From Paenibacillus oryzae (lineage in GTDB: Bacteria; Bacillota; Bacilli; Paenibacillales; Paenibacillaceae), in assembly GCF_001675045.1 (NCBI RefSeq), contig NZ_LYPA01000054.1, positions 124,001-188,000 of the forward strand: DNA of 64,000 nt, given 5' to 3'. Positions 38,414 to 47,920 of this stretch are shown piece after piece. The notes below the pieces were generated by a model. The model did not search any database. It was given only the letters and a program-made list of their open reading frames with translations, and was not told the origin of the DNA. Position 1 is the first letter of the stretch; each line of letters begins with the position of its first letter. Both the position numbers and the translations under genes were made by a program.

Positions 38414-38704
38414 ATGCAGCTTAAAAAGCTGAATGATAAAGCAATTGATCAACTATTCGAAGCTATCCTTACTTTAAAATCGGTAGAGGAATGTTACATA
38501 TTTTTTGACGATTTGTGCACCGTTAACGAAATTCAGTCCCTGTCCCAACGTCTCGAGGTTGCGAGAATGCTGGGCAAAGGAAGTACATATAACCAGATTG
38601 AAGCAGAAACAGGCGCAAGCACGGCGACCATTTCCCGCGTTAAGCGTTGCTTGAATTACGGCAATGACGGGTATAAAATGACGCTGGAGAGAATAGGCAA
38701 ATAG
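38414..38704 (+). CDS. yerC: YerC/YecD-type TrpR-family regulator
   Basis: A 96-aa DNA-binding protein of the TrpR-like superfamily, with the conserved FFDDLCTVNEIQSLSQRLEVA and the helix-turn-helix TYNQIEAETGASTATISRVKR. I choose ATG 38414 since GGAGTG at 38401 is eight bases away; ATG 38408 is too close. YerC lies near YerB in Bacillus too. Its target genes are not known from this window. Confidence 0.92.
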   Translation: MQLKKLNDKAIDQLFEAILTLKSVEECYIFFDDLCTVNEIQSLSQRLEVARMLGKGSTYNQIEAETGASTATISRVKRCLNYGNDGYKMTLERIGK

Positions 38705-38716
38705 GGTGATATAAAA

Positions 38717-39487
38717 GTGAAAACATACGGTATTCTGGTCATCAGCCATGGCTCGCAGGAGCCCCGTTGGGTTAAGCTGGTGGATGAAGCCGTGAAGGCT
38801 GCAGCTGCAGGCTTCACTGTGCCTGTCGTGTCCGCATTTTTAGAAATTGTGGATGGCAGGCTTATTCAGGATGGAATAAATGAGCTTGAGAGTTTAGGCG
38901 TAACGGATATGCTGGTTGTTCCATTGTTTATTTCCTCCGGCAGCACGCATGTGGACGAAATTGGAGGGGCGTTTGGTTTGCCGCAGCTCTCGGAAGCAGA
39001 AAACGAGCTGGGCGTCTTTCGGGTGTCTGCAAACGTGTTTTTTGGCGCGCCGATCGATGATGATCCCGAAATCGCGGAGCTGCTGTTATCCAACATTGCG
39101 GAGCTTTCACAAGACCCTTCCCGCGAAGCGCTGCTTCTGATCGGACACGGCAGTATTGAGCCGGGTTTTCATGAGCGCTGGTCGCAAGGCCTGCAAGACA
39201 TGGCGGCGCGGCTTTCTGCAATGAGCGCCTTCGCTCGCGTATCCTATGCGATGCTGCTCCCGGATCAGGCCATGTCTGTATTGCGGGAGCTTAAGGAGAA
39301 AAACCCGGAGGAGGACGTAATCGTCGTTCCGTTGTTTTTGAGTCAGGGTTATTTTACGGATAAGGTTATTCCTAAGAGGCTGTCTGGGGCAGACTACCGG
39401 TATAATGGCAAAGCTATGCTTCCTAATCCCGCCATCGAGCGTTGGCTGGAGCGGCAATTCCGGGAGTGGCTATCGCCGCGTGTTTGA
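38717..39487 (+). CDS. CbiX/SirB sirohydrochlorin chelatase-like protein
   Basis: A 256-aa class II chelatase with two CbiX repeats. The N-terminal half begins VISHGSQEPRW with the metal-binding histidine, and the second half has LLIGHGSIEPGFHERW. Family members insert iron or cobalt into sirohydrochlorin for siroheme or cobalamin. The start is GTG 38717 behind AGGGTG. No siroheme genes are adjacent, so the metal is unknown. Confidence 0.87.
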   Translation: MKTYGILVISHGSQEPRWVKLVDEAVKAAAAGFTVPVVSAFLEIVDGRLIQDGINELESLGVTDMLVVPLFISSGSTHVDEIGGAFGLPQLSEAENELGVFRVSANVFFGAPIDDDPEIAELLLSNIAELSQDPSREALLLIGHGSIEPGFHERWSQGLQDMAARLSAMSAFARVSYAMLLPDQAMSVLRELKEKNPEEDVIVVPLFLSQGYFTDKVIPKRLSGADYRYNGKAMLPNPAIERWLERQFREWLSPRV

Positions 39488-39506
39488 GAAAGGGGATAAA
39501 ATCGGG

Positions 39507-40418
39507 ATGAAACGGGCCAGATTAATTTATAATCCAACGTCGGGCCGCGAGGAAATGAAACGGCGCTTGCCCGATATTTTGCAGCGTCTGGATCAAGGAG
39601 GCATTGAAACGACCTGTCACGCAACGATAGGCGAAGGCGATGCCACGCTTGCAGCGGCCGATGCGGCTGATCGCGGCTACGATATGATCATCGCGGCCGG
39701 TGGCGATGGAACCTTGTACGAGGTTATCAACGGGCTGGCTGACAAGCCGAACCGTCCGCCGCTTGGCATTTTGCCGGTCGGGACAACAAACGATTTTGCC
39801 CGGGCGACCGGTATCCCCAAGCATTGGGAATACGCGTGCGACCTCATTATCGGCCAATACACCAGGCCTATTGATGTTGGCAAGGCCAACGAAAAATATT
39901 TTATCAATATTGCGGGCGGCGGCTCCTTGACGGAGTTGACCTATGACGTGCCCAGCAAGCTGAAAACGATGATCGGGCAGATGGCCTATTATATGAAAGG
40001 CCTGGAGAAAATGACCCGTCTTCGTCCGACGGAGCTTTCTTTTGAGGCGGCCGGTGTCGGCAGCTTCCATGATGAGTTTATGATGTTCCTCATTTGCAAC
40101 AGCAACTCGGTAGGCGGCTTTGAACGTCTGGCCCCGGAATCCAAGCTGGATGACGGTCTGGTGGATGTGCTGCTGATCCGCAAAATGAACCTGGCGGAAT
40201 TTATCCGACTGGTGTCGCTGGCGCTGCGCGGCGAGCATTTGAACGATCCTCACGTTATCCACTTCCGCACCAATCAGCTGAAGGTAACATCGCCGGACTA
40301 TGTCCAGCTTAATCTGGACGGCGAATATGGCGGCGTGCTGCCATGCACCTTCTCGGTGCTGCCGTCGCATCTGCAAATTTTTACGGACGAAACGGGCGTT
40401 TCGACCTATAAGGGTTAA
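39507..40418 (+). CDS. dgkB: Diacylglycerol kinase DgkB
   Basis: A soluble lipid kinase, 303 aa, that recycles diacylglycerol from lipoteichoic acid synthesis into phosphatidic acid. The DAGK catalytic domain shows NPTSGREE, the nucleotide loop AAGGDGTLYEVING, and LPVGTTNDFARA. ATG 39507 has GAAAGGGG upstream and gives the family's normal length. It lies upstream of rlmCD, as dgkB does in many Bacillales. Confidence 0.94.
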   Translation: MKRARLIYNPTSGREEMKRRLPDILQRLDQGGIETTCHATIGEGDATLAAADAADRGYDMIIAAGGDGTLYEVINGLADKPNRPPLGILPVGTTNDFARATGIPKHWEYACDLIIGQYTRPIDVGKANEKYFINIAGGGSLTELTYDVPSKLKTMIGQMAYYMKGLEKMTRLRPTELSFEAAGVGSFHDEFMMFLICNSNSVGGFERLAPESKLDDGLVDVLLIRKMNLAEFIRLVSLALRGEHLNDPHVIHFRTNQLKVTSPDYVQLNLDGEYGGVLPCTFSVLPSHLQIFTDETGVSTYKG

Positions 40419-40463
40419 TTATGAAGGAATAAGTCCGATTTTTTGGATGGAACGGAGATTTGC

Positions 40464-42386
40464 ATGAAAAGAAAGCAAGCGGGTAAAGCGGGGCAAGCGG
40501 TAGGCAAAGCGGGAAAAACCACTGGCAAAGCCGGACAAGCGGCAGGTAGAGCCGGGGAAAGAGTGGGCAATGCCGGACAAGCGATAGGTAGAGCCGGGCA
40601 AATAGCGGGCAAAGCTGGACAAGCGGCGAGCAAGATAGGGCATGCGTCGGGTAAAGCAAGGCAATCTGCGGGGAAAGTCGGGCAAGCGGCAGGCAAGGCG
40701 AGAAAAGCAACAGGCAAAGCGATGCTTGAAGATAAGGCGGTTCGGGGCAGCGAGAAGCGTCATGCGGGAGCGGTTGCAAGCAGTGAAAAACGCGATTCCA
40801 GATCAGCGTACAGCGGCGTGAAGAGTATCGCGAAAAGTAGCTTGAAAAGTGAGTCGAAAAGTGCCCTAAAGACTGCGCAGAGTCATTCTTCAAAAAGCGC
40901 TAAATTATCCAAGGGCAAAGGCCGCAGCGGCCCTGTTGAGCTTGAGACCGCTTTTGATAGAAATGAGCAGGTCGAAATGGATATTATCGGCTTGACGCAT
41001 GATGGGGAAGGGGTAGGCCGTGCCGATGGCTTTACCCTTTTTGTGCAGGGCGCTTTGCCGGGCGAAAAGGTCAAGGCCCAGGTTATGAAAACCAAAAAGC
41101 AATATGGCTACGCTCGACTGGAGGCTATCCTTGAGGAAAGTCCCGACAGATTGCAGCCGCCTTGCGCTATTTACGATAAATGCGGCGGCTGCCAGCTACA
41201 GCATCTGGACTATGCCGCACAGTTGGAGTGGAAGCGGCAGCATGTGGTGGACAGCCTGCGCAGAATCGGAAAGCTTCACATTCAGGGCGAGGAGCAAGGG
41301 GATTTGCTTGCAACGGGAACAGCTTCAAGCATAGAGGAAGGCGGCATTAAAGTAATGCCAACCATCGGAATGGATGAGCCATGGAGGTACCGGAACAAAG
41401 CGGCTGTGCCTGTAGGCGTATCCGGTTTTGATGGCGGGCTTATTGCCGGCTTTTACGAACGGGGAAGCCATCGGATTATTGATATGGACGATTGCCTCAT
41501 TCAGCATCGCGAAAATGATGAAATGATCAGAGTTGTAAAGCAAATTGCTCGAGAACTGCGTGTGAAGCCCTATAACGAAGAAACGGGCGAAGGCATTTTG
41601 CGCCATGTGATGGTACGCGTCGGAGTGGTGACAGGCGAAAAAATGGTTGTGCTAATTACGAACAGCAGCCGACTGCCGCGCCAGCCGGAATGGATCGAGC
41701 ATTTGAGAGCCGCCTTGCCGGGTCTAAAAAGCATTGTGCATAATGTTAACGAACGCAACACAAATGTTATTTTTGGCGATGAAACCAGGGTCGTTTGGGG
41801 AAGCGAAGTGATTTATGACGAGCTGGACGGCATCCGCTTTGCAATCTCGGCTCGTTCCTTTTACCAGGTGAACCCGACGCAAACGGTATCGCTGTATCGC
41901 AAGGCGCTGGAGTATGCGGCATTGACGGGTACGGAAAATGTAATCGATGCCTATTGTGGCATCGGCACCATCTCGCTGTTTCTGGCTCGTTCGGCCGGCC
42001 GCGTGTACGGGGTAGAAATCGTACCGGAAGCAATTGAGGATGCGAAGCGCAACGCCGAGCTGAACGGCATTGGGAACGCCGAATTTGAGGCGGGACCTGC
42101 GGAGGTTGTTATTCCCCGCTGGCGCAAGGAAGGCATTCAGGCCGATGTGATTGTGGTTGATCCACCTCGCAAGGGCTGTGATCCGGAGCTGCTGGATACC
42201 ATTTTGAAGATGCAGCCGGAGCGGGTTGTGTATGTGAGCTGTAATCCATCCACGCTTGCGCGGGATTTGCGGATACTGGAGGATGGCGGGTATCGGACGG
42301 TTGAGGTGACTCCGGTGGATATGTTTCCGCATACCGTGCACGTAGAATCGGTAGCTTTGTTGGTGCGGGATGGTACAGATCGCTGA
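40464..42386 (+). CDS. rlmCD: 23S rRNA (uracil-5)-methyltransferase RlmCD, with long repeat-rich N-terminal extension
   Basis: Methylates U747 and U1939 of 23S rRNA in Firmicutes (RlmCD). The conventional enzyme starts near residue 155 with a TRAM domain (MDIIGLTHDGEGVGRADG), then the 4Fe-4S cysteines in CAIYDKCGGCQLQ, the SAM site in NVIDAYCGIGTISL, DPPRKGC, and the catalytic cysteine in YVSCNPSTLARDL. At 640 aa it is ~180 longer than usual. The excess is an N-terminal basic tail of GKAGQAA/GRAGQ(A/I) heptads (40476-40720) and a Ser/Lys-rich linker, perhaps RNA-binding. Its 3' end is the boundary of the defence island. Confidence 0.92.
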   Translation: MKRKQAGKAGQAVGKAGKTTGKAGQAAGRAGERVGNAGQAIGRAGQIAGKAGQAASKIGHASGKARQSAGKVGQAAGKARKATGKAMLEDKAVRGSEKRHAGAVASSEKRDSRSAYSGVKSIAKSSLKSESKSALKTAQSHSSKSAKLSKGKGRSGPVELETAFDRNEQVEMDIIGLTHDGEGVGRADGFTLFVQGALPGEKVKAQVMKTKKQYGYARLEAILEESPDRLQPPCAIYDKCGGCQLQHLDYAAQLEWKRQHVVDSLRRIGKLHIQGEEQGDLLATGTASSIEEGGIKVMPTIGMDEPWRYRNKAAVPVGVSGFDGGLIAGFYERGSHRIIDMDDCLIQHRENDEMIRVVKQIARELRVKPYNEETGEGILRHVMVRVGVVTGEKMVVLITNSSRLPRQPEWIEHLRAALPGLKSIVHNVNERNTNVIFGDETRVVWGSEVIYDELDGIRFAISARSFYQVNPTQTVSLYRKALEYAALTGTENVIDAYCGIGTISLFLARSAGRVYGVEIVPEAIEDAKRNAELNGIGNAEFEAGPAEVVIPRWRKEGIQADVIVVDPPRKGCDPELLDTILKMQPERVVYVSCNPSTLARDLRILEDGGYRTVEVTPVDMFPHTVHVESVALLVRDGTDR

Positions 42387-42500
42387 GATTTTAATCGTGG
42401 AGTGGGTTTGGGGCTTAGTACAGATGAGATGAAAGTATCAAACAGAAGCCCGAAACTAGTAGAGTTGACTGATTGTTGACGAAAGAAATAGATTAAATCC
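42321..42500. repeat. Left boundary repeat: rlmCD 3' end and flank
   Basis: The last codons of rlmCD from ATG 42321 match 63484-63534 at 46 of 51 bases. Weaker similarity continues past the stop (ATTTTAATC; TGACTGATT-TTGAC). This marks the left edge of the AT-rich island. Confidence 0.8.
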
Positions 42501-42581
42501 CGAGAAGACCGACTTCTTGAATCAGGCAATTTCATATTAGGACAGTAGTGGTTTGATCCCCTCTCTTGTTTCCATATTGAG

Positions 42582-42612
42582 AACCTGCTATATGAGCGGG
42601 TTTTTGCTTTTT
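42582..42612 (+). terminator. Terminator downstream of rlmCD
   Basis: AACCTGC/GCGGGTT stem followed by TTTGCTTTTT. Confidence 0.8.
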
Positions 42613-42762
42613 ATTTATTATTTGAATCAAGGTAGAGGACTAGACCATAAGGTCGTTTGTAATTTTAATGACTAGCTCATTTCCGGGGAACATCCATGGT
42701 GGAAAGCTGTAACGGAGGATATGGCATTTGTTGAATCGAAAATCCTATGAATAAGTATTTGA

Positions 42763-42978
42763 CGAACCAATTGGAAATCATTTAAATACTCGTACCCACA
42801 AACCGAAATCCAAAAGTGCATTGCCCTTCTTGTACAATTCCACCACTCCAACTTACCTAGAATAACAGAGTTTTTTTATGGCGTGACAGAGGTAGGCATA
42901 ACTGCCTTAAGTTTACCCAAACTAGGCATCCTGCTGCTGAACGAGATGGGAGATCTTATATATATCTACGAACCCTAG
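42763..42978 (+). pseudogene. Start-less open frame, probable gene remnant
   Basis: A 71-residue frame without a usable start sits between in-frame stops. Its translation (for example QTEIQKCIALLVQFHHSNLP and GVTEVGITALSLPKLGILLL) has protein-like composition. It lies at the island edge beside another fragment and looks like decayed coding DNA. No family is recognised. Confidence 0.3.
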
Positions 42979-43022
42979 GAAACCAATTAAATTAAGAATT
43001 AATCTAGGAAGGATTCCTGTAA

Positions 43023-43265
43023 GCAATAACCAAAGTTAAATCTGGTCGTGTGATATCATTTGAGGATATGGTTGTTTTATGCCATAAAATAAATAAAGTG
43101 CTACAAATTGAACAAAGATTTGTAATCTTTAAAGTTGAGCGAGTAATTGAAAGAGAACGTATTTTCATAAATTCATTCTTTATAGACAATATTCAAATTA
43201 CGGCGATCTTAAAAAATGAAGAAGGACATGCCTCAAGGTTAAGGAAACTAGAAAAAAATATGTAA
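43023..43265 (+). pseudogene. Small AT-rich frame, possible remnant (71 aa from GTG 43050)
   Basis: The frame opens after a stop at 43020; GTG 43050 gives 71 aa (MISFEDMVVLCHKINKVLQI to RKLEKNM). There is no ribosome site. The same frame closes and reopens downstream, as in a broken gene. With 42763-42978 it fills part of the 1.16-kb gap between rlmCD and sspB. Confidence 0.25.
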
Positions 43266-43458
43266 TCGCGTTTGAAAAAGTTATCAAACGTAATGAGGGA
43301 ATTAAACTGTTTTTCCTGCGGCTTCAATCTATAACGCATGTACAAACCCTAGATGACTCTACTTGTGAAAAAGTATTTAGTGGTTGTACATTCTATACAT
43401 ATTCTGAGCAGCTAAGGAGGAATTAAATAAGTAGGGGAACGCATGTTTCCTGAATTCG

Positions 43459-43488
43459 TTGTCTTTTTCCGCTGTTTTGATGTATAAT
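43459..43488 (+). promoter_or_regulatory. Candidate promoter of the phosphorothioation operon
   Basis: TTGTCT (43459-43464), 18-base spacer, then a perfect TATAAT (43483-43488). It directs transcription into sspB. Confidence 0.5.
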
Positions 43489-43518
43489 TACTCCTGGAGA
43501 TAAGTCTCCAGGAGTAAT
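43487..43518 (+). promoter_or_regulatory. Perfect 14-bp inverted repeat overlapping the -10 region
   Basis: ATTACTCCTGGAGA-TAAG-TCTCCAGGAGTAAT, followed by TTTGTATTTT. It could be an operator at the start site or a terminator blocking read-in from upstream. No regulator gene is adjacent. Confidence 0.5.
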
Positions 43519-43550
43519 TTTGTATTTTCATGAAGGGATGATCTACATAC

Positions 43551-44429
43551 ATGGCATATGCTAGACACCAAAGCTTCTATATAAGGGACAGATGGTTTAG
43601 TAAGGGATTAAGGGCAGTAAAGCAAAATAAGAGATTCTTTTTTGATGAATTTGCTTTTGAAACAATTGGCTTGGGCAAAAACATGCTTGAGTCTTTGAAG
43701 TATTGGCTGCTAGCTTTTGACGTTCTTGAAGAAAGAACAGAAGAGGGTCAGCGGGTACATGTATTGTCTGAACTTGGTGACATTTTGTTCGATAGTGATC
43801 GACTTCTTCAGAGGAACGAATCGTTATCCATACTTCACTACCATTTGGTGAGGAACAAGAAGGATCTTTCGACTGTTTTCGATTGGTACTTTAACAAGTA
43901 CAAAGAAACGATGGTTAGTAAGGGTGATTTGTTTAATTCGTTTTCCACTTGGGTTAGCCAAAATGAAATGAAAGAAGTGTCGCAGAATTCTCTCAAGCGA
44001 GACATAGATTGTTTGATCCAATTTTATACGAAAGTACCTGATGTGAATGATCCGGAAGACGTGTTGTTCTGTCCATTCTCCAAATTATCCTTAATGAGAA
44101 GCGAACGTTCGGGAGAACGGGACGACACAATTCGGAAAGTCACTCCTGAAATTTCTACAATAGGTATCTCGTCTCTTTACTACGTTCTACTCGACTATGA
44201 CCGGATATCAGAGGATCGCCTTATTAGTGTTGATGAGATTGTGAATTCTGACAACCTCTGGGGAAGAGTATTTAATTTAACTCGAAATAAGGTTGTCGAA
44301 GTCCTAAATAGTCTAACCACCCATGATAAATATCCGATAGAATACATTAGAACAAATAATTTGGATTATGTTAGAGTGCCGGCGATTTCATCTGTTGATT
44401 ATATAAAAGGCGAGCTTTTGAAAGGATGA
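43551..44429 (+). CDS. sspB: SspB-like protein (DUF4007), phosphorothioation module
   Basis: A 292-aa protein opening ARHQSFYIRDRWFSKGLRAV, matching the DUF4007 family found with PAPS-reductase-like proteins in Ssp-type DNA phosphorothioation loci. In the described SspABCD system, SspB is the nicking component that opens the strand for sulfur insertion. It is the first gene of the operon, 10 bases before sspC. AAGGGA lies about 12 bases before the start. Assignment rests on the family motif and on gene order; catalytic residues are not identified here. Confidence 0.78.
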   Translation: MAYARHQSFYIRDRWFSKGLRAVKQNKRFFFDEFAFETIGLGKNMLESLKYWLLAFDVLEERTEEGQRVHVLSELGDILFDSDRLLQRNESLSILHYHLVRNKKDLSTVFDWYFNKYKETMVSKGDLFNSFSTWVSQNEMKEVSQNSLKRDIDCLIQFYTKVPDVNDPEDVLFCPFSKLSLMRSERSGERDDTIRKVTPEISTIGISSLYYVLLDYDRISEDRLISVDEIVNSDNLWGRVFNLTRNKVVEVLNSLTTHDKYPIEYIRTNNLDYVRVPAISSVDYIKGELLKG

Positions 44430-44439
44430 CCAACTAGAG

Positions 44440-47400
44440 ATGGAATTCAAGTCAAGTATTAACATTAAATTCGATATTGGAAATGCAGAGTTATTTAATC
44501 GTTATATTCCAACACCTTCTCACGCGGAGGCCATGAAAGGGATCATTGATGGATTCGCTGAAGGGGCTAACCGATCTCATATTATTATCGGACCATATGG
44601 TACTGGGAAGTCGTTGTTAGCTAACGTTATCGGAAGTATTGTGTCAAAAATGGCGAGTTCTATGGCAGTGGACGCGTTAATTGAAAAGCTTGAACATGTC
44701 GGCGACCATGTTGCATCAAAGATTAGAGATGCAAGTAAACTAACGATGCCTTACCTGCCAATCTTATTGAGTGGTAACGAAGGCAGATTCAGACATTCAA
44801 TTATATCTAGCGTTGTTAAGAAACTCAAAGAGAAGGGCATTGATATTGTATTACCCGGACTGGCAGCAAAAATAATTAACTCTATTGTTTTATGGGAGAA
44901 AGACTTCCCCGATACGTATGACAAGTTTCGTCTACGGTTAGAGCAAGATGGGAAGCAACTCAATCAATGGGTTGAAGAAATAAAAAAGCAGAACGAAACC
45001 GAAATAAAATATTTTTCGGAAATGTACCCGCTTCTCACAGCTGGTGCTTCGTTTGATATCGATTATGATCATAGTTTTTTGTCGCAGATGGAGTACTTGA
45101 CAACCGTTTTGCAAGACAATAACTTGGGGATCTTTATTGTATATGATGAATTCGCTCGATTTTTGCAGGGCATGAATGCTACTAAGTTCAATGAGTCTAT
45201 GCAAGATATTCAAGATCTTGCCGAGTTGGCAAACAGAACGAATTCAATACATTTTTTATTAATTACCCATAAAAGTTTACGATCTTATTTCAGTGCTTCT
45301 AATGAAGAGGTAGCTAGAGAATTTCAGCGTATTGAAAAGCGATTTAATCAATATTTGGTGAAAAGTGACCAAGCCACCTTTCTCAGAATTTCGGAATTAA
45401 TACTGACGGAGAATATAAATCAGAAACCAGTAATTAGCGATGCAGCTTTTACAAAAACACGTGAAATGTTGAGAAAGTACCCCCTCTTTCCGAGTATTAA
45501 TCAGACGGAACGAGATGAATTGGTTGTTCGAGGCATGTTCCCGCTTCACCCGGTATCGATCTTCCTTCTGCCGCACTTAACTCGAGTATTCGGACAAAAT
45601 GAGAGATCGTTGTTTACTTTTCTAGAAAGTCTAGAGACGGGCGGATTATTAAATCATATAGGCAAAAGCAATGAGTATTATTTAGGCCATCAACTGTTTG
45701 ATTTTTTCTTTCCCGACTCTAATGATTTTGGGAATGATGATGTTTCGGAACACATTCTTCTTTATAAAAAAGCGATGGCTCGTCTTCCTGAGGAGCTCTT
45801 AAATAAAAAATCGGCAACGAACTTAGTAAAGTTCATAACTCTTTGGAACTTGTGCACAGTACAAAGCGAACAGAAGCTCAACACTGAATTCTTACAATTT
45901 GCGACACAACTGAACGAAGATGAACTCTCGGATATTTTACCCGTACTAGACAAACATAAAGTGATTAGGTTTAACAGAGTAAACGACTACTGGGAGTTAT
46001 TTGCAGGAAGCTCAGTTGATTTGCACGAACGGTTGGAACATGAGAAACAGTCGCTAAAAACAGATCAATCTAAAGAGATTGAAGTTCTATACGATAATCT
46101 CGTAAAGAGATTTTATTTTCCAGAACGATACAATGATGACAAGGGAATGACAAGATTCGCTGCAGTAAAAGTTGTCTATGGGAAAGAAATTATTGAAGGA
46201 AAGTTGATTCAAGAGACTCAACATTCCGATTTTTCAGTCTACTATGTTCTAGCGGAAGATTTAGAGACTCACGAATCACTAGATCCCGTCTTACAAAATT
46301 TGAGTCAGGAAAACGATAGGACGCTATTCTTCCTCCATTCCAAACCTGTAATAGGCATAATACCTGAGGTTTACAATTATCTAGGTTTGGACTCATTGAG
46401 AAGGAATAAAACTTTACTAGCGGAAGATAAGGGAGTTAAGGAAGAATTAGAGATCTTATTCAATGAAACCAAGTATAGAATCTCTCAATATTTATCAGAA
46501 ATAGCTTCGTACGAAGATGGGAGAGCCTGGTACATTGCAGGAGATCAAGTGACAATACGTTCAGAACGTGATGTTACGGAAATGTTGTCCGATAAATGTT
46601 ATGAGTTGTTCAAGTGTACACCTGTGATTTTAAATGACTCCTTTAATAGGAACGCGGTTACAGGTGTACAAAGAAATGCAGCAATTAAGCTGATTGAAAA
46701 AATTATTGAGGATCGACGTAAACAGCAGTTTGGAATTGAAGGCAATGGGCCTGATTATGCTTTGTTTGCAGCCATTTTTAAAAACAATGATAGGCTTGAT
46801 GAGAATGTCAATAAATTAGACTACTCTAACATTAGAAATGAATCTTTCGCTACGCTTAGATTAAGACTGATTGAGGTTTTAGAAAGTAACCCGACTGGTA
46901 ACTTCAAAGATATTGTTGAAATGTTTTCGGCTCCACCGTTTGGAATTAGGAAGCCATTGATCCCTATTCTTTTTGTTGCATTGCTGAGGGATCGTTGGAA
47001 CGAATTTATGTTGTATCGCAACGGTATGTTTGTTCCCGGTATTGATGGTGAGACGCTCTTTGAAATCATAGTGGATATGGGGGCGGAGTACTACCATTAC
47101 GCATACGAGCACATAAATGATAATTATGTTGAATTCTTTAACAGTATTGAAAAGTGCTTTGCTGATTCGCTTGAAACGCGCTTAAACAACCAGTCTAGAC
47201 TAATCTTTATTTGCGGTACATTATTGAAATGGCTGCGGTCGCTCCCTAAAATTACGCAAATTTCGGTTAACGTGGATAAAGAGTTTGGAGAATTTAGGGA
47301 TCTCATAAAGAGGTCGGAGGTAGATCCTCAACAATCGGTCGCAAAGCTATTAATGCTCTACCAACAAAACATGGATAAGTTATTAGCCACTAAGCAATAC

Positions 47401-47916
47401 GCAGAAAACTTTACTGTACTACTAAAGAAAGAACTGGCTAAGAAGTTGTTGCAAGTTATAGGGGTTAGAGACTTCAAAGAGTTAAAGAATTGGGTCGAGG
47501 AACAGCGTGACAGCGGTTCTTATTCGATTAATAAGCTGCCAGAAAAAATTTACAACTCTCTTTCCAGTGATAATGAAGATATTTTGATAGAGCATTTTTT
47601 CGGAAATTACGTCGGAGTTAAAGTGGAGGATTGGTCTGATACCACTTATGATTTATTCTTTGCACAACTACGTCACGACTTAGAGGAACTAAAGCTTACT
47701 GAGCAGAAGATTGAACAAAGCAACCTAAATGTAGTCTCAATCCAACTTAACAATAGTAGGAAATTGATTAATAAGGTCGATCTGTCTGTGAAATCGGCGA
47801 CTGTCTATTCAAATTTAGAAAGAATGATTAACGCGGCAGGGAAAAATGTGCCGCGGCAAGAACTTGAGTACCTTATCTATCAGTTGTTTGAAAATTACGT
47901 AGTCAAAGCGGAGTGA
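44440..47916 (+). CDS. sspC: SspC-like large P-loop ATPase, phosphorothioation module
   Basis: A 1158-aa cytosolic ATPase. Walker A is GPYGTGKS at residues 51-58 and Walker B is IFIVYDE with the acidic pair at 236-237, so the ATPase core is in the first ~400 residues. The remaining ~750 residues have no recognised domain and are rich in charged helices. The layout is also like the large ATPases of BREX loci (BrxC/PglY), but the neighbours point to SspC. Its stop is four bases before the sspD start. Confidence 0.75.
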   Translation: MEFKSSINIKFDIGNAELFNRYIPTPSHAEAMKGIIDGFAEGANRSHIIIGPYGTGKSLLANVIGSIVSKMASSMAVDALIEKLEHVGDHVASKIRDASKLTMPYLPILLSGNEGRFRHSIISSVVKKLKEKGIDIVLPGLAAKIINSIVLWEKDFPDTYDKFRLRLEQDGKQLNQWVEEIKKQNETEIKYFSEMYPLLTAGASFDIDYDHSFLSQMEYLTTVLQDNNLGIFIVYDEFARFLQGMNATKFNESMQDIQDLAELANRTNSIHFLLITHKSLRSYFSASNEEVAREFQRIEKRFNQYLVKSDQATFLRISELILTENINQKPVISDAAFTKTREMLRKYPLFPSINQTERDELVVRGMFPLHPVSIFLLPHLTRVFGQNERSLFTFLESLETGGLLNHIGKSNEYYLGHQLFDFFFPDSNDFGNDDVSEHILLYKKAMARLPEELLNKKSATNLVKFITLWNLCTVQSEQKLNTEFLQFATQLNEDELSDILPVLDKHKVIRFNRVNDYWELFAGSSVDLHERLEHEKQSLKTDQSKEIEVLYDNLVKRFYFPERYNDDKGMTRFAAVKVVYGKEIIEGKLIQETQHSDFSVYYVLAEDLETHESLDPVLQNLSQENDRTLFFLHSKPVIGIIPEVYNYLGLDSLRRNKTLLAEDKGVKEELEILFNETKYRISQYLSEIASYEDGRAWYIAGDQVTIRSERDVTEMLSDKCYELFKCTPVILNDSFNRNAVTGVQRNAAIKLIEKIIEDRRKQQFGIEGNGPDYALFAAIFKNNDRLDENVNKLDYSNIRNESFATLRLRLIEVLESNPTGNFKDIVEMFSAPPFGIRKPLIPILFVALLRDRWNEFMLYRNGMFVPGIDGETLFEIIVDMGAEYYHYAYEHINDNYVEFFNSIEKCFADSLETRLNNQSRLIFICGTLLKWLRSLPKITQISVNVDKEFGEFRDLIKRSEVDPQQSVAKLLMLYQQNMDKLLATKQYAENFTVLLKKELAKKLLQVIGVRDFKELKNWVEEQRDSGSYSINKLPEKIYNSLSSDNEDILIEHFFGNYVGVKVEDWSDTTYDLFFAQLRHDLEELKLTEQKIEQSNLNVVSIQLNNSRKLINKVDLSVKSATVYSNLERMINAAGKNVPRQELEYLIYQLFENYVVKAE

Positions 47917-47920
47917 TACA

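Noticed and set aside
42387..43550. tRNA gene as the island attachment site
   Set aside because: No tRNA-like cloverleaf was seen at either edge; the shared sequence is the rlmCD 3' end.
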